From the NCBI GenBank assembly GCA_039936115.1, contig JBDTIZ010000272.1, forward strand, positions 1 to 14,526: a DNA stretch of 14,526 nucleotides. The letters are read 5' to 3'. This document shows positions 1 to 6,800 of the stretch, piece by piece (the first letter of the stretch is position 1; each line of letters begins with the position of its first letter). Under the pieces are notes generated by a model. The model was not told where the DNA came from. It saw nothing but the letters and a program-made list of their open reading frames with translations, and searched no databases. The translations under genes were made by a program, and so were the position numbers. This DNA is from DATIJJ01 sp039936115. GTDB lineage: Bacteria; Pseudomonadota; Gammaproteobacteria; DSM-16500.

Positions 1-2
1 CA

Positions 3-33
3 CTGTCACCCCGCAACAAGTGCGGGGTGACAG
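3..33. repeat. Perfect short palindromic repeat
   Basis: A 13-bp perfect stem (CTGTCACCCCGCA at 3-15 pairs with TGCGGGGTGACAG at 21-33) encloses a 5-nt loop. It is much more GC-rich than its surroundings and has the form of dispersed intergenic palindromes common in gammaproteobacterial chromosomes. A diverged relative with the same CACCCC...GGGGTG core lies at 8583-8607. No T-tract follows on either side within the window, so a terminator role is not supported from what is visible. Confidence 0.75.
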
Positions 34-362
34 CGAAGGGACGGATGGGCGAATACATAGGTTCGCCTACAAAAGCAAAAAAATCTGCAACAATGCGCGG
101 CAAGGTGGCAAATATCTGACTGACAGCCAGTTTTATATATTTGCATAAATTCAAAGAGTTGGACTAGATCGTTTTTTTAATATTAATATACTGAGGCTAA
201 GCATCATCGACTTAGTCGTTCTAAATTACCTCTTTCCAGTCGATAAAATCATTAAAAATATCATGTTACTGAGATACTCCTTTAAGGTTTTCTTAATACT
301 AATTCAGTATCATACATGCATAAGATAAATAGATAAAAAAAAACCAAAACGAGGCATATCAA
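34..362. other. Non-coding leader upstream of the TPR-like gene
   Basis: About 330 bp with no credible gene on either strand. The left part (34-115) is moderately GC-rich. The rest is strongly AT-rich, with runs such as the T-tract near 170-178. It should contain the promoter of the downstream gene, but I find no convincing -35/-10 pair. The nearest candidate -10 is TAAGAT near 321-326, without a properly spaced -35. A short interrupted palindrome (ATACT/AGTAT, about 296-310) lies about 55 bp before the start codon and could be an operator, with very low confidence. Confidence 0.4.
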
Positions 363-2582
363 ATGAAAGCACGAAAGCAGCCATCATTGGTCCTTTCAAC
401 ACTAGTGGCAACAAAACATTATCAATTTGCACAAAAATATGTTGGTCTAGCAAAGCAATTTCCTGAGATGCTCATAGACAAGTTAGATATTGCACTTGTA
501 TTTATAGAAAAAGCTATATCACTAAATGAGAGTACACCTGATTATTATTATTTGCGTGGCGAAATTTATTTTTTGCAAGGTCACCATCAAAGAGCTCAAG
601 CCGATTTCAAAGCCTGCTTCGAACAAAAATCTCATCAAAAAACAACCGTTGTTTTTTGGAACATAATACGCACCCTACTACATAACGATCATTTCAACGA
701 CGCACGCAATTATCTTAGCTGCATGCCAAAATATGCAAAGGACGCGGCGGGGCTTGCAGATGAAAAACTTATTAGCCTTTACATGCAGGAAGGCGTAAAC
801 AGTTTAGGTGCCATCGAAAATCAATTAACTCTGGCTATAAAAAGACAACCCACTGCTCGTTTATATATTTTTCGTGCTGCTGTTTATACTAAGCAAAATT
901 TAAATAGAGAACAGTTAGCTAATGCCGATATGAAAATTGCCCTCAAATTGTTAGAGGGCGACAAGGATAAATGTGAGTTATTATATAAATCAATACTACT
1001 TGATATCAGAACAGATTCCCCTGAACCACGAGAAATAGAAGAAGGAAAACCTGATCTTTCACCTAAATTAAAAAAGATTAACGCTAGCATGCGTCGTGGT
1101 CTTGCGGCATTTAGCGGTGAACAGTGGCAAAGTGCAATCGATTATTTTACTACGGCAATTAAAGAACAACCTGAGCATTTTGACTGGCTTTATTTAAAAA
1201 GCTGGGAGGAACTTGCTAAAGGCGAATTTTTGCGGGCTCATTGCATACTTGAATCTGTGTGTAAAACACTCCCACTGAATAGCGCAGATTTTTTAGACGC
1301 AGTTATCTTACGCGACCTATTGAATGTTTTATTAGGAGTAAAACAAGCTGGAAAACATTTTCAATCTCACTTATCAATCAATATAGTAGATACATCGAGC
1401 GTTTTGCTAGTGATGCCTGATGCTCCTTCTGAATACATCTTCGCAGATACATTTAATAAGTTTATGGCTGAAAAACGTCTAGAAATAAAAGCATCCTCTG
1501 CATGGTTTTCTTTTTATGATGCAGACTATATATTTAATAATCTGAGTGATTTTGCTTTAAGAAATCCTAGTTTGTCGCGTAATTTTGCTCTATATTTTGC
1601 AGGTTGTAATTTTTTATCAGAAAGAAATATAGCCCAAGCGAAAGAATCATTTGCTCTCGCACTACTCCCTCTTATGCAAACTGCTGATGCTGAATTCAAC
1701 GAAGCTATTAGGCAGCTAACACTTTTTCGACTTGGATTAATTGATGCAATCTATAAAGATTTTGATAGTGCCATTGCAAAATTTGAAGAGTTAATTTGCG
1801 CAAATGAGGAAAAGCATTCAGTCAAAGATTTTACTACTGGACTCAATCCTTATCTTGCCTTGCTCATGGTATACGCGGAACAAGAAAAGAATTTGGTTAA
1901 ATATGAAAAAGAACTAAATGCAAATTTTATTGCATTAAATGTTAATTTAAATGGAAATCAAGAAGATAAAAAAGAAATAATTGATAGTTATCATGCCAAT
2001 AAAAGTGTGATTCTTGATGAACGAGCAACAAATTTCGCTCAACGCAAAGAAATCCTTCATAAGATGTGGAAAATACGTAACGTTAATATTGTTATGCGCT
2101 TTAAATTTGGCATGGAAGCACTAGATTTGGAAAAAAAATTGGGCTCATCACCAATCGAAGAAAAAGCTGATAATCCAACCCTCAATAGCTTACTAAAACT
2201 CTTCTTATCAAAAGACATGAGTGACGCAGACAGAAACAGCTTGGCGCCTTCTTTATTTGAAAAATTAATGGACCCTCATTTTGAACTTTTAACAAAAAGC
2301 AGTGGGGGAAAATTTAAGCTACAAGAAAAATTAACGCTTGCTGAAAAAACACTGTTATTGTGCGCATTACTCAATGGAGTAGAGCAAGGGCAAAAAAACC
2401 AAGTACTTCAGTATGGATACACAAAGCCTGGATCTTTTTTATATGATTGTCTTGTGAATACAACGGATATCTCTTTTTTGAATGGAAACAGCTTAAAGCT
2501 TATTAGAGAAACATTAAAGAAACATTATACTCCAATCGGACTCGAAGCAAGCAGGGACTTGTCTCGCAAATATCTATTGTAG
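363..2582 (+). CDS. TPR-like helical repeat protein, function unknown
   Basis: Encodes 739 residues with no signal peptide or membrane segment, so it is probably cytoplasmic or exported by a route without a Sec signal. Tetratricopeptide-like helix pairs can be seen at about residues 41-88 (YYYLRGEIYFLQG followed by AQADFKACFEQ), about 245-295 (AFSGEQWQSAIDYFTTAI then WLYLKSWEELAKGEF) and about 406-500 (FAGCNFLSERNIAQAKESF and DFDSAIAKFEEL). The C-terminal third (from about 540) is charged, helical and unassigned. TPR arrays bind partner proteins; the partner here cannot be told. The ATG is supported by GAGG at 351-354, 8 nt upstream. The gene stands alone on the + strand, is convergent with the lipoprotein gene, and ends just before a strong terminator hairpin. 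In intracellular gammaproteobacteria such proteins are often secreted effectors, but nothing in this sequence decides that. Confidence 0.85.
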   Translation: MKARKQPSLVLSTLVATKHYQFAQKYVGLAKQFPEMLIDKLDIALVFIEKAISLNESTPDYYYLRGEIYFLQGHHQRAQADFKACFEQKSHQKTTVVFWNIIRTLLHNDHFNDARNYLSCMPKYAKDAAGLADEKLISLYMQEGVNSLGAIENQLTLAIKRQPTARLYIFRAAVYTKQNLNREQLANADMKIALKLLEGDKDKCELLYKSILLDIRTDSPEPREIEEGKPDLSPKLKKINASMRRGLAAFSGEQWQSAIDYFTTAIKEQPEHFDWLYLKSWEELAKGEFLRAHCILESVCKTLPLNSADFLDAVILRDLLNVLLGVKQAGKHFQSHLSINIVDTSSVLLVMPDAPSEYIFADTFNKFMAEKRLEIKASSAWFSFYDADYIFNNLSDFALRNPSLSRNFALYFAGCNFLSERNIAQAKESFALALLPLMQTADAEFNEAIRQLTLFRLGLIDAIYKDFDSAIAKFEELICANEEKHSVKDFTTGLNPYLALLMVYAEQEKNLVKYEKELNANFIALNVNLNGNQEDKKEIIDSYHANKSVILDERATNFAQRKEILHKMWKIRNVNIVMRFKFGMEALDLEKKLGSSPIEEKADNPTLNSLLKLFLSKDMSDADRNSLAPSLFEKLMDPHFELLTKSSGGKFKLQEKLTLAEKTLLLCALLNGVEQGQKNQVLQYGYTKPGSFLYDCLVNTTDISFLNGNSLKLIRETLKKHYTPIGLEASRDLSRKYLL

Positions 2583-2628
2583 TAATAGCACACTGCCTTG
2601 CAAATAAAGCAAAATAAAAAATTTAATG

Positions 2629-2710
2629 AACCTGTCATTCTCGCGAAGGCGGGAATCTAACCAGATGGGTTCCCGCCTTCGCGGGAATGACAGGTTTATT
2701 TTTTTATTTT
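2629..2710. terminator. Bidirectional terminator formed by a palindromic repeat
   Basis: Two 28-nt arms (2629-2656 and 2669-2696) pair almost perfectly, with the only non-Watson-Crick positions being G-T type, around a 12-nt loop. The core is CTGTCATTCYCGCGAAGGCG, a widespread dispersed repeat type. The right arm is followed by a T-rich run (2697-2710). On the other strand the left arm is followed by the complement of an A-rich run (about 2611-2622). It sits 46 bp after the TPR-like gene and beyond the end of the convergent lipoprotein gene. It can therefore end transcription in both directions. Confidence 0.8.
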
Positions 2711-2817
2711 CATTACCCATAAGTTTTTGTGATTAGAATATCTCGGGTGGATTATGATGCAAAAAACACATCTAATTCACCCTACTTTTTTTGTCCCAAA
2801 ACTGCTTATGGGTAATG
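2711..2817. repeat. MITE-like imperfect palindrome
   Basis: The ends are a perfect 13-bp inverted repeat: CATTACCCATAAG at 2711-2723 and CTTATGGGTAATG at 2805-2817. An inner pair is similar but imperfect: GGGTGGATTATGATG (about 2746-2760) against CATCTAATTCACCC (about 2768-2782). The element is 107 bp with no coding capacity I would trust. No clear target-site duplication is visible in the flanks (T-rich to the left, GTTTAAAT to the right). It could be a miniature inverted-repeat element or a long structured transcript end of the lipoprotein gene. Confidence 0.5.
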
Positions 2818-2826
2818 GTTTAAATA

Positions 2827-3027
2827 TTATCTCCAATAACCGCGGCGATAATATCCGTGATTATTGTAATAATAACCGCGATGATAATACCCATTGTAAC
2901 CATTATAATATGGATGATTATAGTAATATCCTCGCGGATATCCATAACCAGGCTGAACTGTCGCCACACAACCGCTAAGTGTACCAAGAGCTAAACAAGC
3001 TGTCGCAACGAAGGTGAGTAGTTTCAT
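2827..3027 (-). CDS. Small Tyr/Gly-rich lipoprotein
   Basis: Encodes 66 residues. Residues 1-19 form a lipoprotein signal peptide (MKLLTF, then a hydrophobic core) with lipobox LSGC and Cys20 as the lipidated residue. The mature 47-residue part has 16 Tyr and 8 Gly in short repeats such as RGYYYNNHGYY and NGYNGYY, with His, Asn and Arg between them. An in-frame ATG 7 codons upstream (3048) is less likely: the ATG at 3027 has a near-perfect Shine-Dalgarno GGGAGGTT 6 nt upstream. The protein should be anchored in the inner or outer membrane. The residue after Cys is Val rather than Asp, which under the usual E. coli rule favours outer-membrane sorting. Function unknown. The repeats may mediate self-association or polysaccharide or metal contact, which is inference. 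Confidence 0.8.
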   Translation of the reverse strand: MKLLTFVATACLALGTLSGCVATVQPGYGYPRGYYYNHPYYNGYNGYYHRGYYYNNHGYYRRGYWR

Positions 3028-3033
3028 AGCTGT

Positions 3034-3041
3034 AACCTCCC
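3034..3041 (-). promoter_or_regulatory. Strong ribosome binding site setting the lipoprotein start
   Basis: GGGAGGTT on the - strand lies 6 nt before the ATG at 3027 and selects that start over the upstream in-frame ATG at 3048, which overlaps it. Directly 5' of it is a 5-bp stem-loop (3042-3058, ACGGC/GCCGT, 7-nt loop). The hairpin adjoins the Shine-Dalgarno without covering it, so it may stabilise the leader. Confidence 0.75.
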
Positions 3042-3072
3042 ACGGCAAACTAAGCCGTCTGTCTAAAGTATT

Positions 3073-3078
3073 ATTATA
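3073..3078 (-). promoter_or_regulatory. -10 box of the lipoprotein gene
   Basis: A perfect TATAAT reads on the - strand about 46 nt before the lipoprotein start codon, which would give a leader of about 38 nt. No good -35 hexamer lies at 16-18 bp, so the promoter may be weak or activator-dependent. The 387-bp gap from the gene upstream on this strand supports independent transcription. Confidence 0.4.
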
Positions 3079-3414
3079 TACCTTTTACTATTGAGAGTTT
3101 GCCATCACAGTGTATGTGTCTTACTCATTGAATACATTTCTCTTTACGCTTAAAAATATATATTGCTCAGTAGTATCATCTTAGCAATCATTTTATTTTG
3201 TAAATCAATGAATTATCTGACAGGGAATAAGCATAAATGAAATACGCAAAATTCATTAATTTTATCTCTTTGATTAATAAAGCGATGAGAATTATAGCTA
3301 TCCTTGGATTTACCACCAAAACATTGGAAAAATGTGTTCTCTAGAAATTTGCCTGATGTTTAGAATTATAATCACTAATTAGCGAACTTAACTTAGCGAG
3401 TGCGTCAATTAGCG
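3079..3414. other. AT-rich intergenic region with a possible micro-ORF
   Basis: No conventional gene. On the + strand, 3237-3344 could encode a 35-residue cationic, hydrophobic peptide beginning MKYAKFINF. It is preceded by AGGGA 10 nt upstream of the ATG and ends at TAG. Nothing else supports it, and it may be chance or a gene remnant. At the right end the hexamer TTAGCG occurs three times (3379, 3393 and 3409), the last forming the palindrome TTAGCGCTAA that runs into the stop codon of the next gene. No clear terminator for the - strand cluster is visible here. Confidence 0.35.
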
Positions 3415-3738
3415 CTAAGCTATATAAGCTGCTTGCTGTTCTTTTTGAGCAGAAGAAATACTTTTCGCAAGCTTAGGCAATCTCTCAGGCGTAATATCTT
3501 TATTTAGTAGCGTTGAATTACTATCTGGAGATTGCACTTTTAATTCTGCTTCAATTTTAGAATTCAATAGAGTTGCATTCGTTCGGGCAATATCAACTAA
3601 CTGCTGTGCTTTATATAAATTCTTATATGCTTCAGCAAATTCTTTATTAGTGTGATAGAGAGGTAATTCCTTAGGAGAAAAAACTATGTAAGCACCTCCA
3701 GGTGCAGCCACAAATTTTCCCTCTGGATCAAATAGCAT
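3415..3738 (-). CDS. Small helical protein, unknown function
   Basis: Encodes 107 residues starting MLFDPEGKF. A TTG two codons further upstream (3744) is also in frame, but the ATG is preferred because AGAG (3749-3752) lies 10 nt before it and only 4 nt before the TTG. There is no signal peptide or membrane segment. The first 30 residues are compact and hydrophobic with a Gly-Gly turn. The rest is predominantly helix-forming with many Lys, Gln, Ala and Glu. The gene starts 76 bp after the stop of the 1565-residue gene on the same strand and is probably the last gene of that transcript. Size and position would suit an accessory protein or a secretion chaperone, but no family motif is seen. 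Confidence 0.65.
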   Translation of the reverse strand: MLFDPEGKFVAAPGGAYIVFSPKELPLYHTNKEFAEAYKNLYKAQQLVDIARTNATLLNSKIEAELKVQSPDSNSTLLNKDITPERLPKLAKSISSAQKEQQAAYIA

Positions 3739-3814
3739 TTTCAAATTACTCTATTCCAAGTTTAGGCGTTCATCTTAATCAATTCGGACGCAAGGAAAGA
3801 GCCCGAAATACTCA

Positions 3815-6800
3815 TTATCTAATTCTTCGCAAGTTATGAGGTGTTTTTTCATTTACACGATTTATCGCATATTCCATTGTCCGAGAACCATTGAAAATGG
3901 TTGCACTTTTTCGTGGCTGCGTTTCTTTTTCATCAAAATAGATTTTGCCTGATCGAGTTACATTATTTTTATGTTGGCACCAGAAACGCAATAATGACTG
4001 CACGCCTGTTTTGCGAACTCTCTCACCGAGATGACGTTTTTCTAATATCTGGAAAATACATTTTTGACGCCATAAAGCATGATCTAGCGAAGGAGATTGC
4101 TGGACTTGTTGCTCGAGGAGTGCGCGAAGATCACTATTATTGTTGCGAACAGCATTTAACCATTCTTCTATCGCTACTGAATTAAGCAACGGATTGATAT
4201 TTGTCCTTGCATCATTTGAAAAAATATTTACTTTATCCAACCTTGCGTTAACAAGAGCATTCATAGTCACATCAATAAAATTACGCAACAAACTCGATGC
4301 TTCTTGGTGATCAGTTGTCACTTTGATTAACTGTAGATATAGCTCTGTTGCAGAATTATAAAATTGAGTCAGGGGATCATTCGTTTTTTCTTCACCGAAA
4401 GCATCAACTGATCTGATATGGATTGAGTTATGTATTGGATCTGACTGCAGATGATCAGAAATTATTTTCTGATAATCTCTTCGCAGTTGTTGCAATTTCA
4501 TGCTGAGCTTCGGCAATGCGGTTAGTTTACTCGATAAATCGTCAATGATTTCGTTGACGGCGATTGTTGAAAGTGGCGCATGCTTAAGCTCTCTTTCAGC
4601 AAAATGTTTCCATTTGGCATTTGCTTTATCTTTGATGCTTAAAGCACTCGGATTGACAGTTATCATTATTTTACAACGCTGGATTAGATTATTTATCTGA
4701 TTTGCATCAATTATAGTATTAATGACCGCGTAGCATTCTTTAATAAATACTTTATGATGATCATCTAATACATATTTGTCTAAATTATTCTGATTATGAG
4801 AATGACAAAGATCATAAAGCGGTCTTTTTATCTTATCTGGTAAATGATCGATAATCTGGTCAAGAACCTTCGCCGTCATTGGTTTATGCGAAGTTTTGAA
4901 ATTTTGTTCAAACAAAATTACACGCAACCATTGTTCATTAAAAACAATCATCAACCAATTTTGAATTTTGTGTAGTTGTTTATCCTTCACTTGCAAAATT
5001 TGCTGTATAGCACCGCCAAATTGAAATAATTTAATGAATTGTTGCTTTTTTATCGGGTTAATAATTTTGCTATAGAAATTAACGAACACAGTAAGTGCTT
5101 TTGTTTGAGCCGAGTTTAACCTATAAAAAGATTGGATTTGTTTAAGTGCAATTTTAGAATTTAATTGATTCAGTGGATCACTGAGATATTTAAAAACAGC
5201 GTGTATAAAATCATAATTGATTGCTGAGCTGAATTTTAGTAAGTCTGGGTGACGCAAAACCTCAGTAAATGGTTTTAATAATTGCCCCCACTCCTCATGC
5301 GTTAATGGAAAATCTTTTTCCATTCTGTCAAGACAGCAATCGATCTCATGCGACAGCAGGTCTGGATACAGAATTTTTAACAATCGAGAGGCTTCTAGAA
5401 GATAATTATTTTTTACATTATAGAGAGCGGGTCTATCATTGGTATGTTGAAATTGATTAATTAATTGCAAGATATAATCACGAGATTGCATGGATGCTTT
5501 GACTTTTAAACCAGGTTCATTTGTGGAAGCTGCAGACAATATTAGCGCGTTTTCTTGCATTTTCTTTGGAGCAACAGTCAAGGCCGCCCAACTTACAAGA
5601 TCTCCACACATTAAAAAAGGTGTTGTGACAGTTTGCCAAGCTCCGATCAAAAGACCATCCCAAACAAATCCTTTCACGCCTTCCATGGCAAGTGCTAAAT
5701 ACCCTACTGACTTGTGCGCATGAGACATTTCTTTAACTTGTATATAAGGTTGGACTAGAGGACGGCGAATTACAGCAAACAAATTATATCTTTGCGCCAA
5801 TTGCAAACCGGCACCCAATGATTTTGCCAACCAATCCAATACACGCTCATGTGTTTGTGGTTCGCCCATTTGGTTGCCCTCTGGATCTCGATAACCCGAT
5901 TTGAAATTATCGCCATGCATTTTTTTATAATCTTCGACTACCGCTTTTGAGACTCCGCCATATTTTAGCGCTGAATAAACCATACCAGGCGTTTGTCGAC
6001 GAGAAAGATTCGCTTGTTGAGATTTTTGCATTTGTACAAAATAGTCAGCTATGCTTTTTGTCTCTAATAAAGGCTTTACATTTTTTCTGGCATGTAGCGC
6101 TATTAGTTTAGCAACCGAATCTGACGGAGTAGGGTAAAAGTACGTAATTAAATCTTTTAAATAATCAATCATGTCATCATATTTTTTAAGCATCACAGGC
6201 GCAATTGTTATAGGTCTGCTAATTATCAACTCACGAATAATACGTTCACAATTTGCTCTACCGAGAGGGTGAAATGTTTCAGCTGAAGTGATCAATTGAA
6301 TAAAAGAACTTTTCAGATGCTGATCATGATGCGTATAGACGCTTAAACTATAAATCAGATTTTTGAACAAGGAATAAAACAGTTTCTGACAATCTGCAAA
6401 CTTACGATTATTCTGTTGCAACATTTGATCAAGCTGCATATATTTAGATTTGACATGAGAAGTCAGATTGTGATCCGATAAACTTGGTATTTTTCTTTCA
6501 TAAGAAGGTAAAAATCGAGTTTTGATTTTATCTAATGTTTCATTAAACGTCGGACAATATTCCCTGATGCGCGATGACTGCACCATACGAATAACGAATG
6601 AAGCACAGAGTTCATTCTCTTGCTTTAAATTTTTATCAAAATTTTTCGGCACAATACCATTGAACGGCAAGTAGTCGCCATTTTCACTTAACATGACTTG
6701 TCCGTAAAATGTGTCTGGTATAAATTGATCCTTGTTTATAGGATCATAAGCGTAATGTCCTCGTGTATTTCCATGCATGGATTGAGCATATTGTACTTGT

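Noticed and set aside
171..310. Possible PmrA-type regulatory box (TTTAATATT near 175, CTTAATACT near 292)
   Set aside because: Only half-sites match the tandem CTTAATATT pattern known for Legionella and Coxiella. The second half at the right spacing is poor, and AT-rich DNA gives such hits by chance.
2754..2978. A 74-codon + strand frame rich in Asn and Asp
   Set aside because: It is the complement of the Tyr/Gly-rich lipoprotein gene; the Asn/Asp repeats mirror its Tyr codons. The lipobox and Shine-Dalgarno favour the - strand gene.
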